DNA of 64,000 nucleotides. It comes from UBA6115 sp050952935. Its GTDB lineage: Bacteria > Bacillota > Clostridia > Christensenellales > Aristaeellaceae. Position 1 is the first letter of the stretch, and each line of letters begins with the position of its first letter. The stretch spans positions 186,001-250,000 of the forward strand of contig JBMNLS010000001.1 of assembly GCA_050952935.1 (NCBI GenBank). Reading direction: 5' to 3'. The notes beneath the pieces are model-generated. The model was not told the DNA's origin. It searched no databases and saw only the letters and a program-made list of their open reading frames with translations. The position numbers were made by a program, and so were the translations under genes. Below, piece after piece: positions 7,938 to 16,313 of the stretch.

Positions 7938-8939
7938 ATGGGAATTGCCTATACCTCCCTTGACACCACCAAGCTGTCCACCGCTGAGATCTATGCCCAC
8001 ACCCTGTGTGAGCTGGCCCAGGATGATCCCCGCATCGTGACGCTGACGGCCGACCTGGCCAAATCCACCAAGATCGGCGTCTTTCAGGAGCGGTTTCCCG
8101 AGCGGTTTATCAATGTGGGCATCGCCGAACAGAACATGTATGGCATGGCGGCGGGCATGGCAGCCTGCGGGCTGATCCCCTTCACCTGCACCTTCGCCAT
8201 TTTCAACGCCTGCCGGGCGCTGGATCAGGTGCATACCGATATTTGCTACCAAAACCTCAATGTGAAGATGATCGGCTCCCACGCCGGCACCAGCTTTGGC
8301 CAGGCCGGCTCCACCCACCACGCCACCGAGGACATCGCCATCATGCGGTCCATGGCGAACCTGGTGGTGATGGTGCCCGCTGACGGCCAGGAGACGGCCG
8401 CAGCCGTCAAGGCGGCGGTGGAGCATCAGGGGCCGGTGTATATCCGCATCAACCGGGGCTTTGACCAGATCGTCTACCCCGATGGCATTAAGGATTATCA
8501 GCTGGGCCGGGCCAACCTGCTGCATGAGGGCAGCGATCTGTGCTTCATCGCCTGTGGCAGCGCCGTGTTCTCCGCCCTTCAGGCGGCGCGGGAGCTGGCG
8601 GCTGAGGGCATCAAGGCCCGGGTGCTGGACATGCACACCATCAAGCCCCTGGACAAGGAGGCGGTGAAAAAAGCGGTTCACGACACCCGGCGCATCATCA
8701 CAGCGGAGGATCACACCGTAATAGGCGGCCTGGGCAGCGCTGTGGCGGAGGTCATCGCGGAAAGCGGCATGGGCTGCGCTTTCCGCCGCCTAGGCATCCA
8801 GGATGTGTTCTCCCCCATCGGTTACCATGAGGATTTGATGAGCCTGCACGGCATTGACACCAACGGCCTGATCACAGCCGCCAGGGAGGTGCTCAACATG
8901 GATTTTGAAGAGGATGACGACTGGGCGGACGAGGTGTGA
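7938..8939 (+). CDS. Transketolase, C-terminal (pyrimidine-binding) subunit
   Basis: 333 residues with the Pyr domain (TADLAKSTKIG, NVGIAEQNMYGMAAGMA, where the Glu activates ThDP) and the C-terminal transketolase domain. THHATED conserves the active-site His of the THxP region, and IRINRG supplies the basic residue near the substrate phosphate site. The start at 7938 has GGAAGGAG upstream, 1 bp after the previous stop. It partners with the 7073-7936 subunit. The acceptor is unknown; the lipid-binding and fatty-aldehyde neighbours argue against a plain pentose-phosphate role. Confidence 0.93.
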   Translation: MGIAYTSLDTTKLSTAEIYAHTLCELAQDDPRIVTLTADLAKSTKIGVFQERFPERFINVGIAEQNMYGMAAGMAACGLIPFTCTFAIFNACRALDQVHTDICYQNLNVKMIGSHAGTSFGQAGSTHHATEDIAIMRSMANLVVMVPADGQETAAAVKAAVEHQGPVYIRINRGFDQIVYPDGIKDYQLGRANLLHEGSDLCFIACGSAVFSALQAARELAAEGIKARVLDMHTIKPLDKEAVKKAVHDTRRIITAEDHTVIGGLGSAVAEVIAESGMGCAFRRLGIQDVFSPIGYHEDLMSLHGIDTNGLITAAREVLNMDFEEDDDWADEV

Positions 8940-8941
8940 AC

Positions 8942-9715
8942 ATGGACATGGATAAAATGTATACCAGCCGCCTGTTTCTGTACGCCGTGCTTCCCCTGGT
9001 GAAGGAGATCGGCCAGGCATATGGCTATTTCAATGGCAGGTCAGGGGTTCTTCAGATCTCCGTCACGCTGCCTGAGGGGGATGAGGGGCTGCACTTCATC
9101 CTGAAAAACGGCGAGGTTGAAACAAAGCTTGGCCTCCATGAATCCCCCGATGTATCCCTTCATTTCTCTACCCAGGAGCACTTCAACCGCTTTTTTCTGG
9201 GGAAAACAAAAAAACTGCCCAAAATCAATGGCTTTGCCCATCTGGGCCTGCTGATCGCCGCTTTCAGGACGCTGCTGAAGATGGCCGATTTGCTGTCTGC
9301 CAAAGCGCCGCCCCAGGATGAAAAAACCAAGGAGTTGGTGGTGCGGTTGTACCTTTACCTGCTCAGCCGGGGCATCAGCCGGCTGAACCTGATGGGGCAC
9401 CCCCAGGTGCAGGCCTGGACGAAGCCCAGCCCCAACCGGGTGTATGCCTGGCAGGTGGACGGCTACCCGGAAACCGCGGCCCATCTGCGGGTGAAAGCGG
9501 GCAAAACCAAGGCCGCCAAGGGCCGCTACACCCGCTCCCAGCCCTTTTTCACCATGCGCTTTGCCGACCTTGACAGCGCGCTGGCCATCCTCCTTCAAAC
9601 CGGGGACTTTATCGCGCTCACCGCCCAGGAAAAGCTGATGTTGGATGGCGCGCCCGAATTTGGCGCCAAGATTGGGGACTTCATGCAGTTGGTGGGAAGC
9701 TATGTCCAGGGGTGA
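8942..9715 (+). CDS. SCP2-like domain protein, copy 2
   Basis: 257 residues, distantly similar in layout to the first gene of this operon. An N-terminal part (LPEGDEGLHFILKNGEVETKLG, then a PDVSLHFSTQEHFNRFFLGK segment) fits an SCP2 domain with its ligand tunnel. The C-terminal part repeats the pattern around FADLDSALAILLQTGDFIAL and GAPEFGAKIGDFMQLVGSYV, so there may be two SCP2-like modules. GAGGTG lies 5 nt before ATG 8942, and the gene starts 2 bp after the transketolase stop. There is no signal peptide. It is probably a cytosolic lipid carrier; the ligand is unknown. Confidence 0.65.
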   Translation: MDMDKMYTSRLFLYAVLPLVKEIGQAYGYFNGRSGVLQISVTLPEGDEGLHFILKNGEVETKLGLHESPDVSLHFSTQEHFNRFFLGKTKKLPKINGFAHLGLLIAAFRTLLKMADLLSAKAPPQDEKTKELVVRLYLYLLSRGISRLNLMGHPQVQAWTKPSPNRVYAWQVDGYPETAAHLRVKAGKTKAAKGRYTRSQPFFTMRFADLDSALAILLQTGDFIALTAQEKLMLDGAPEFGAKIGDFMQLVGSYVQG

Positions 9716-9750
9716 TATCATCGTACCATTCCCACCAAGGAGGACAAGCC

Positions 9751-10386
9751 GTGCCGTTTCATAAGGAGACCTTTGACCGCATTCCCCAGGACAAGCGTGA
9801 CCATATTTTCACCATCGCCGTGAGCGAGTTTGCCACAAAAGGCTACGCCGCCGCCTCCATCAACCAGATCGCCCGGAAGGCCGGCATCAGCATCGGCAGC
9901 CTGTACAGCTACTTTGACAGCAAGGAAGACCTGTTTTTGGCGGTGGTGGACAAGGGCTATGAGCTGCTGGAGCGGGCCTTGAACGGGCTGAAAAAAGAAG
10001 GCCCCTTCCGGGAGCGGCTGCTGGACCTGCTGGAAACCGCCCTGCGCTATGGCGAGAAGCACCCGGATATGAACAACCTCTACCTGAGCCTGATGACGGA
10101 GGAGCTGGCGCCGCTGTCCATGCGGCTTTCCAGCCAGGTGGAAAAGATATCCATTGCTTATTATCAACAGATGCTCAAAAAGGCGCGGGACAGGGGCGAG
10201 GTACGGGCCGATCTGGACATCCCCCTTGCCGCCTACCTGATTGACAACAACGTGCTGATGCTGCAGCTGGCCTGCTCTTCCAGCTATCATCAATACCGTA
10301 TCCAACACTTTCTGGATGCCCGCGCCCGGGACAGGGCGGCGCTGGCCAGTGAACTGTGCGACATGCTGATGAGGTGCCTGACATGA
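9751..10386 (+). CDS. TetR/AcrR-family transcriptional regulator
   Basis: 211 residues. The N-terminal HTH (about residues 20-65) reads FATKGYAAASINQIARKAGISIGSLYSYFDSKEDLF, the standard TetR DNA-binding domain. The C-terminal helical domain is the ligand pocket. The GTG start at 9751 is preceded by AAGGAGG; longer in-frame starts lack one. It lies inside the operon and overlaps the aldehyde dehydrogenase gene by 4 bp. It most likely represses the operon through the palindrome at 4997-5018 and is released by a lipid-like inducer; both points are inferred. Confidence 0.92.
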   Translation: MPFHKETFDRIPQDKRDHIFTIAVSEFATKGYAAASINQIARKAGISIGSLYSYFDSKEDLFLAVVDKGYELLERALNGLKKEGPFRERLLDLLETALRYGEKHPDMNNLYLSLMTEELAPLSMRLSSQVEKISIAYYQQMLKKARDRGEVRADLDIPLAAYLIDNNVLMLQLACSSSYHQYRIQHFLDARARDRAALASELCDMLMRCLT

Positions 10387-11765
10387 ACCAAAGCCCCATT
10401 AAAAGCGCCGTGGCCCAGGCCCGGGAGTTTTTTGGCCAGGGCCGCAGCCTAAAACTTTCCTTCCGCCTGGCGGCGCTGAAAAAACTGGAGGAAACGGTCA
10501 TTCGCCGCCAGAAAGACATTCTGACGGCGCTTGGCGAGGATTTGAACAAATCCCCCTATGAGGGTTTCATGGCCGAGGTGGGCCTGGTGCTGGGGGAAAT
10601 CAGCCTGGCCCGCCGCAAGCTGCGCCGCTGGGCCAGGCCTCAACGCTGCCTTCCCTCCCTGGCCCAGCTTCCCGCCACGGCCCGGGTGCATAAGCAGCCC
10701 TACGGCGTGGCGCTGGTGATGAGCCCCTGGAACTATCCCTTTCAGCTGACGCTGATTCCCCTGATCGGCGCTGTGGCGGCGGGCAACTGCGCCATCGTGA
10801 AGCCCTCCGCCTATGCCCCGGCCACCTCCCAAATCATCGCCGATATTTGTGCGGAGGCCTTTGAGCCCGGCCATGTGCGGGTTATCCAGGGCGGCCGGGA
10901 AGAAAACAGCGCCCTGCTGGAAGAACAGTTTGACTATATCTTTTTCACCGGCTCCCCCAGGGTGGGGCAATTAGTGATGGAAAAAGCGGCCGCCCACCTG
11001 ACGCCGCTGACGCTGGAGCTGGGCGGGAAAAGCCCGGTGATCGTGGAGGAAAGCGCCGATCTGGCCCTCACCGCCCGGCGCATCCTCTTTGGCAAGCTGA
11101 TCAACGCCGGGCAGACCTGCGTGGCCCCTGACTATGTGCTGGCGCACCATGCCATCAAGGATCAACTGGTGGAGGCGCTCAAGCGGGAGCTGGCCCGGAT
11201 GATGCCTGATGCCCATTATTTCCGGGAGGCCTATCCCAAAATCATCAACCAGAAGCATTTTGAGCGCCTGACGGGCTTGCTGGCGGGGCAGACCATTCTT
11301 GCCGGTGGCGCGCTGCACCCGGATACCCGGCAGATCAGCCTGGCGCTGGTGGACGAGCCCGCCCCTGACAGCCCCCTCATGCAGGAGGAGATCTTTGGCC
11401 CCATCCTGCCCATTCTGTCAGTCTCAAGCCTTGAGGAGGCCATGGCCTTTGTGGCGGCCCGCCCTCACCCCCTGGCGCTGTATCTGTTCACCCGGAATAG
11501 GGAAAGCGAGGACAAGGTCATCCGCCGGCTGCATTTTGGCGGGGGATGCGTCAACGATACGGTGCTGCACCTGGCGGGGGCCCATCTGCCCTTTGGCGGG
11601 GTGGGGAATTCCGGCATGGGCCGCTACCATGGCAAGGCCAGCTTTGACACCTTCTCTCACCACAAGAGCGTCATGAAAAAATGGGCCGCGCCGGACATGC
11701 CCCTGCGCTATCATCCCTATAAAAACCCTGAAAAACCTCTGCCGGGCTGGCTGCTGAAGCGTTGA
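10383..11765 (+). CDS. Class 3 aldehyde dehydrogenase (fatty-aldehyde type)
   Basis: 460 residues, the typical length of ALDH3/YwdH-type enzymes, shorter than the 490-500 of other ALDHs. The catalytic Cys246 is in AGQTCVAP, the general-base Glu212 is in LELGGKSP, and the cofactor loop is FFTGSPRVGQ. PWNYPFQL is the ALDH3 substrate-side motif. It oxidises medium- or long-chain aldehydes with NAD(P)+. The ATG overlaps the TetR stop and has GAGGTG upstream. It is the last gene of the operon and converges directly on the flavodoxin gene. It could remove, or regulate the pool of, the aldehyde used by the split transketolase. Confidence 0.93.
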   Translation: MNQSPIKSAVAQAREFFGQGRSLKLSFRLAALKKLEETVIRRQKDILTALGEDLNKSPYEGFMAEVGLVLGEISLARRKLRRWARPQRCLPSLAQLPATARVHKQPYGVALVMSPWNYPFQLTLIPLIGAVAAGNCAIVKPSAYAPATSQIIADICAEAFEPGHVRVIQGGREENSALLEEQFDYIFFTGSPRVGQLVMEKAAAHLTPLTLELGGKSPVIVEESADLALTARRILFGKLINAGQTCVAPDYVLAHHAIKDQLVEALKRELARMMPDAHYFREAYPKIINQKHFERLTGLLAGQTILAGGALHPDTRQISLALVDEPAPDSPLMQEEIFGPILPILSVSSLEEAMAFVAARPHPLALYLFTRNRESEDKVIRRLHFGGGCVNDTVLHLAGAHLPFGGVGNSGMGRYHGKASFDTFSHHKSVMKKWAAPDMPLRYHPYKNPEKPLPGWLLKR

Positions 11766-12182
11766 TTAAACGCTTAGCTTCTCCAGGGCGAAATCACAGG
11801 CCGCGGCCAGATCCTCCTTGTTGGGGCGGCCCAGACGGAAAAACAGGAAGCTGCCGGGGCAGATATGCTCATCGCTGTCAACGGGAATCCCCCTGACTTT
11901 CAGGGCCTTGCGCAAGGCCGTTTGATAATCCTTTCCGCTGGCGCAGGTGGTGATGAGCGCCACCCGCGCTACATTGTCCGGGTGCAGGCGGGGCACAAAG
12001 TCCAGCATCGCCTGGTCGCTCCGGCCGCCATAGATGCCGCCCACCAGAAAGAGCAGGTCAATGGGGCCGGTTTCCTGATAGTCCTTGACGGGCTGAGCCG
12101 CCACACCCAGCGCCTGGGCAACAGCCTGGGCGATTTTGCGTGAATGGCCGGTTTTGGTGTGATAAAGCACTTGAATGGTCAT
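11766..12182 (-). CDS. Flavodoxin-like protein
   Basis: 138 residues of flavodoxin fold. The FMN phosphate loop is at the N-terminus (YHTKTGHSRKIAQAVA), followed by LFLVGGIYGGR and a late LITTCASGKDYQTAL loop. It is an electron carrier or an FMN sensor. The start at 12182 is chosen because GGGAGG lies 7 nt upstream; a longer ORF has no ribosome-binding site. The stop codon abuts the stop of the convergent ALDH gene with no intergenic space and no terminator. Cytoplasmic; the redox partner is unknown. Confidence 0.85.
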   Translation of the reverse strand: MTIQVLYHTKTGHSRKIAQAVAQALGVAAQPVKDYQETGPIDLLFLVGGIYGGRSDQAMLDFVPRLHPDNVARVALITTCASGKDYQTALRKALKVRGIPVDSDEHICPGSFLFFRLGRPNKEDLAAACDFALEKLSV

Positions 12183-12282
12183 AGAAATGCCTCCCTTGCC
12201 CGATGATGCTGCCATGGTAGGATAAAGGGAGGCCCCGTTCAATCAAATGCGTGTAAAATATGTTTGTTCACGCTAAAAACCA

Positions 12283-12297
12283 TGTCGCATAGCGACA
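12283..12297. promoter_or_regulatory. Palindrome between flavodoxin and the rhamnose operon
   Basis: TGTCGC-ATA-GCGACA is a perfect 6-bp inverted repeat. It lies upstream of both divergent transcription units and could be an operator. The 13 bases GCGACACAAATAG recur at 50472-50485. Confidence 0.35.
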
Positions 12298-12346
12298 CAA
12301 ATAGGGATGAAAACGCATTTTTACGCTAACCGAAACTGTTCTTTAA

Positions 12347-12375
12347 TTGCGGAATTCGCCATAAAATGATATGAT
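12347..12375 (+). promoter_or_regulatory. Probable promoter of the rhamnose operon
   Basis: TTGCGG (12347-12352), a 17-bp spacer and TATGAT (12370-12375). The weak -35 suggests an activated promoter. No rhamnose regulator gene is in the window. Confidence 0.5.
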
Positions 12376-12437
12376 AAAAAAGCACACTGTGAATATTAAT
12401 TCCTTGACAGCAAATCGGGCAAAAGGAGCGATCAGGC

Positions 12438-13703
12438 ATGAGCACAGACAGACAGATCCGGCAGGGCTACGAATACGCAAGGGAGATTTATACCGCTTAT
12501 GGCGTGGATGTGGAGGATGCTATTTCTCAGGCGGACGCGGTGCCTTTGTCCCTTCACTGCTGGCAGGGGGATGATGTGATCGGCTTTGACGGGGCGGACA
12601 GCCTCACCGGCGGCATCGCCGCCACCGGCAACTATCCCGGCCGCGCCCGGACGCCGGAGGAGCTGATGGACGATATCCGCCTGGCCTACACCCTGTTTCC
12701 GGGCAAAAAGAAGCTGAACCTCCATGCCAGCTATGCCGTCAAAACCTCCCCGGACAAAGACCGGGACAGCTACACCATCGACGACTTCGCTTCCTGGCTG
12801 CATTTTGCCCAGGAGCAGGGCGTGGGCATGGATTTTAACCCCACCTATTTTTCTCACCCCATGATGGATGGCAACCTCTCCCTGTCCAGCCCGGACGCCG
12901 GCAAACGTCAATTTTGGATTGAGCATGGCAAGCGCTGCCGTGAGATTGGGGCCGCCTTTGGCAAAGCGCTGGGCGAGCCCTGTGTGGTGAACTTCTGGAT
13001 GCCCGACGGCACCAAGGATACCTGCGTTGATACAAAAGGCTTCCGGGACCGGATGACCGCCTCCCTGGACGAGATTTTTAAGGACCGCAGCGGCCTGGAT
13101 ATTGCCCCCTGCGCGCTGGAGAGCAAGCTGTTCGGCGTGGGGGTGGAGAGCTTCACCGTGGTGTCCAGTGAGTATTCCCTGGGCTATGCCCAAAGCCGGG
13201 GCATCATGGCCTGCCTGGACGCCGGGCACTATCACCCAACGGAAATGATCAGCGCCAAGATCTCCGCGGTGCTGAGCTTTATTGATAAGATCCTGCTCCA
13301 TGTTTCCAGGCCGGTGCGCTGGGATTCCGACCATGTGGTGGCGCTGGATGACGAACTGCAGCGCATCATGGATGAGGTGACCTGGAACGGCTACACCGAC
13401 CGGGTGGCCATCGGCCTTGATTTCTTTGACGCTTCCATCAACCGGGTGGCCTGCTGGGCCATCGGCATGCGCAACGCTAGAAAGGCGCTGCTCTCCGCCT
13501 TCCTGGCCCCTGCCAAAGCCCTGCGGGAAGCTGAGGCCAGGGGTGACTACACCCGGCGGCTGGCGCTGCTTGAGGAGCGCAAAACCCTGCCCCTGGGCGC
13601 GGTGTGGAATTACTACTGCGTCTCAAAGGGTGTGCCCGTTGACGGCGCCTGGCTGGACAAGGTGACCGATTACGAAAAAACAGTCCTGGCCAAGCGGACA
13701 TAA
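12438..13703 (+). CDS. rhaA: L-rhamnose isomerase
   Basis: 421 residues, the standard length. It converts L-rhamnose to L-rhamnulose in the cytoplasm with a divalent metal. It is recognised by close similarity to E. coli RhaA: LHCWQGDDVIGFDG near residue 40, LTGGIAATGNYPG, the metal-site regions ESKLFG and CLDAGHYHPTE, and the long shared block VSRPVRWDSDHVV, then GLDFFDASINR. An AAAGGAG site lies upstream of the ATG. It is the first gene of a nine-gene operon and is followed 9 bp later by the transporter ATPase. Confidence 0.97.
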   Translation: MSTDRQIRQGYEYAREIYTAYGVDVEDAISQADAVPLSLHCWQGDDVIGFDGADSLTGGIAATGNYPGRARTPEELMDDIRLAYTLFPGKKKLNLHASYAVKTSPDKDRDSYTIDDFASWLHFAQEQGVGMDFNPTYFSHPMMDGNLSLSSPDAGKRQFWIEHGKRCREIGAAFGKALGEPCVVNFWMPDGTKDTCVDTKGFRDRMTASLDEIFKDRSGLDIAPCALESKLFGVGVESFTVVSSEYSLGYAQSRGIMACLDAGHYHPTEMISAKISAVLSFIDKILLHVSRPVRWDSDHVVALDDELQRIMDEVTWNGYTDRVAIGLDFFDASINRVACWAIGMRNARKALLSAFLAPAKALREAEARGDYTRRLALLEERKTLPLGAVWNYYCVSKGVPVDGAWLDKVTDYEKTVLAKRT

Positions 13704-13712
13704 AGGAGCGGT

Positions 13713-15245
13713 ATGCGCAAGGAAGAAGATTTTATTCTGAAACTGGAAGGCATCACCAAGATCTTTCCCGGTATCAAGGCGCTGGACGATGTGCGCATGG
13801 ATCTGCGCCGGGGAGAGATTCATGCCCTCATCGGTGAAAACGGCGCGGGGAAATCCACCTTCATCAAGGTGCTCACCGGCATCTACCAGCCGGACGCCGG
13901 CAGTATCCGTTTCAATGGAAAAAAGATCGACATGATGGATCCTCTTGTGGCCCGCCGTCACGGCATCGCCGCCATCCATCAGCACCTGGCCGCCTACCCG
14001 GATCTGAGTGTCGCGGAAAACATCTTTATCGGCAATGAGCAGACCGCCGGGGGCATTCCCGCCATCAGCTGGAAAAAAACCAGGGACAAGGCGGCGGAGC
14101 TTCTGCGTGCCCTAGGCAGCGACATTGATCCTAACAGCGAAATGGGCGAATTGTCCGTGGCACAGCAGCAGATCGTGGAGATCGCCAAGGCGCTCTCCCA
14201 GAACGCCCAGGTGCTCATCATGGATGAGCCCACGGCGGCGCTGTCTCTCAGGGAGAGCGAGGAGTTGTACAACATTGTGCGGGGGCTTAAGGAGAAGGGC
14301 ACCTCCATCATCCTCATCTCCCACCGTTTTGAAGATGTTTTCAACCTGGCCGACCGGGTGACGGTGCTGCGGGATGGGCGCTACATTGGCACCTGGGACA
14401 TCGCCGAGATCGACAGCGACATGCTGGTCAAGCACATGGTGGGCCGCAGCATCGACCAGTTTTACCCCAAGAAGACCGCCGGCGTGGGCGAGCCGCTGCT
14501 TGTGGTTGAGGGATTGTCCCGCACCGGTTTTTTCCAGGACGTGTCCTTCACCCTCCACGCCGGGGAGATCCTGGGACTTACAGGCCTGGTGGGCGCCGGG
14601 CGAACGGAGGTGGTGGAGGTTTTAAGCGGGGTTACCCGGGCTGACAAGGGCAGCGTTTTCATCCTGGGGCAAAAGCGGGACATCCGCTCCCCCCACGAAG
14701 CCTTAAAGCAGGGGGTGAGCCTTTTGCCGGAGGACCGGCAAAAACAGGGGCTGCTGCTGCCCTGGAGCATCCGGGACAACATCACCCTGCCCCGCCTTGA
14801 CCTGCATGGCAGGCATGGGTTGCTCTCCCGGGTAAGCGAAGCAAAAACGGCGGAGAAATACATCCGCATGCTCTCCATCAAGGCCCAGGGCGGGGAGGAC
14901 ACGGCGGAATCCCTCTCCGGCGGCAACCAGCAAAAGGTGGTCATCTCAAAACTGCTCACCTGTGGTTCGCGCGTCCTCATCATGGATGAGCCCACCAAGG
15001 GCGTGGATGTGGGCAGCAAGGCCGCCATCTATCAAATCATGTGCGACCTGGCGGCGGAGGGTTTTGGCATCCTCATGGTGTCCTCGGAAATGCCGGAGGT
15101 GCTGGGCATCTGTGACCGGGCTTTGGTGATGCGGGAAGGGCGGATATCGGCCGTCTTCACCCGGGAGGAAATGACCCCTGAATCCCTGTTGAAAGCTGCC
15201 ATGCCCCTTGAAAAAGCCCAAAAAGGAGAGCCCGCTCATGCCTGA
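13713..15245 (+). CDS. Sugar ABC transporter ATPase, RbsA/RhaT type
   Basis: 510 residues with two tandem nucleotide-binding domains, as in the CUT2 family. Domain 1 has GENGAGKST, signature LSVAQQQ and LIMDEPTAALS. Domain 2 has the usual degenerate P-loop region (LVGAGRTEVVE), signature LSGGNQQKVV and LIMDEPTKGVDVG. It powers sugar import with the two permeases and the binding protein that follow. AAAGGAG precedes the ATG, and the 3' end overlaps the permease start. In Rhizobium the matching gene is called rhaT; the rhamnose specificity is inferred from the operon. Confidence 0.95.
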   Translation: MRKEEDFILKLEGITKIFPGIKALDDVRMDLRRGEIHALIGENGAGKSTFIKVLTGIYQPDAGSIRFNGKKIDMMDPLVARRHGIAAIHQHLAAYPDLSVAENIFIGNEQTAGGIPAISWKKTRDKAAELLRALGSDIDPNSEMGELSVAQQQIVEIAKALSQNAQVLIMDEPTAALSLRESEELYNIVRGLKEKGTSIILISHRFEDVFNLADRVTVLRDGRYIGTWDIAEIDSDMLVKHMVGRSIDQFYPKKTAGVGEPLLVVEGLSRTGFFQDVSFTLHAGEILGLTGLVGAGRTEVVEVLSGVTRADKGSVFILGQKRDIRSPHEALKQGVSLLPEDRQKQGLLLPWSIRDNITLPRLDLHGRHGLLSRVSEAKTAEKYIRMLSIKAQGGEDTAESLSGGNQQKVVISKLLTCGSRVLIMDEPTKGVDVGSKAAIYQIMCDLAAEGFGILMVSSEMPEVLGICDRALVMREGRISAVFTREEMTPESLLKAAMPLEKAQKGEPAHA

Positions 15246-16311
15246 ACAAAAAAAGAAGGCCGGCGCCGTATCAGCGTTTTTCAAGCACCGGGAGGTGGGT
15301 CTGGCCGCCATCCTCATCATCCTGTTTCTGCTGGTGGGCCTGCGCAACCCCGCTTTCACCACAGGCAGCAACGCGCTTTTTATCCTGGAAGACACAAGCA
15401 TCATGATCATCCTGGCGCTGGGCATGCTGTGTGTTTTGCTGGTGGGCTCCATAGACATCTCCATCACCGCCATCATGGCGCTGGGTGCGATGACAACGGG
15501 CATTGTGATGAAAAACAACCTCGTCATCACGGAAACCCAGGCCATGCTAAACGGCGTGATGACCAACGTCACCCTCCGGGAAAGCGCCCATATCATGCTT
15601 TTGGTCTTGATTGGTATGGGGGTGGGGGCGCTGTGCGGGGCTGTGAACGGCCTTCTCATCGCCTACGGCAAGGTGCTCCCCATTGTGGCCACGCTGGGCA
15701 TGCAGTACATCCTCTATGGCTTAAGCCACGTGATTTCAGACGGCCAGGCCGTTTACCGCAAGGACATGCCCGACAGCTTCATCGGGCTGAGCCGGGGCGA
15801 TTTTCTGGGGCTTAACAGCAAGATCTGGATGATGCTGGCGGTGTTCCTTCTGATCCATGCTTTCCTGACCTATTTCAGGCGGGGGCGCTACCTGTACGCC
15901 GTAGGCAGCAACGCGGAAGCGGCGGGCATGTCAGGCATCCGCACGGCCCGAAGCACCCTGCTGGCCCACATCATCATGGGGGCGCTGGCCGGGCTGGCCG
16001 GGCTGCTTTACGCCTCCCGGGACACCAAGATCACCCAGGACATGGCCATGGGCTATGAGATGTATGTGATCGCCTCCTGTGTAATCGGGGGTGTGTCCGT
16101 CAGCGGCGGGCGGGGCAAGGCCCTGGGCGTGGTGCTGGGGGCGCTCACCATTGGCGTTATCAACAACGCGCTGACCATGCTGCGCCTCACCGGCAATTCC
16201 GAATTCTGGAAAAAGGCAATTCAGGGCGCTTTGATCCTGATGGCGGTTGTCACCAATGTGATCCTGCAGCGCGCCAAAGAGCGCCGGGTGCTCAGGGACA
16301 GGAGGATATGA
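15238..16311 (+). CDS. Rhamnose ABC transporter permease 1
   Basis: 357 residues, RbsC/RhaP-type CUT2 permease with about 8-10 hydrophobic segments. The family motif is visible as GSIDISITAIMALG, and VIGGVSVSGGRG lies near the C-terminus. ATG 15238 overlaps the ATPase stop and has AAAGGAG upstream; the in-frame ATG at 15208 lies inside the ATPase gene and has no site. Inner membrane. It likely forms a heterodimer with the next permease. Confidence 0.93.
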   Translation: MPEQKKKAGAVSAFFKHREVGLAAILIILFLLVGLRNPAFTTGSNALFILEDTSIMIILALGMLCVLLVGSIDISITAIMALGAMTTGIVMKNNLVITETQAMLNGVMTNVTLRESAHIMLLVLIGMGVGALCGAVNGLLIAYGKVLPIVATLGMQYILYGLSHVISDGQAVYRKDMPDSFIGLSRGDFLGLNSKIWMMLAVFLLIHAFLTYFRRGRYLYAVGSNAEAAGMSGIRTARSTLLAHIIMGALAGLAGLLYASRDTKITQDMAMGYEMYVIASCVIGGVSVSGGRGKALGVVLGALTIGVINNALTMLRLTGNSEFWKKAIQGALILMAVVTNVILQRAKERRVLRDRRI

Positions 16312-16313
16312 CG

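Noticed and set aside
12438..13703. Treating the first operon gene as a generic sugar isomerase
   Set aside because: Long blocks match RhaA specifically (HCWQGDDV, VSRPVRWDSDHVV), and rhaB is in the same operon.
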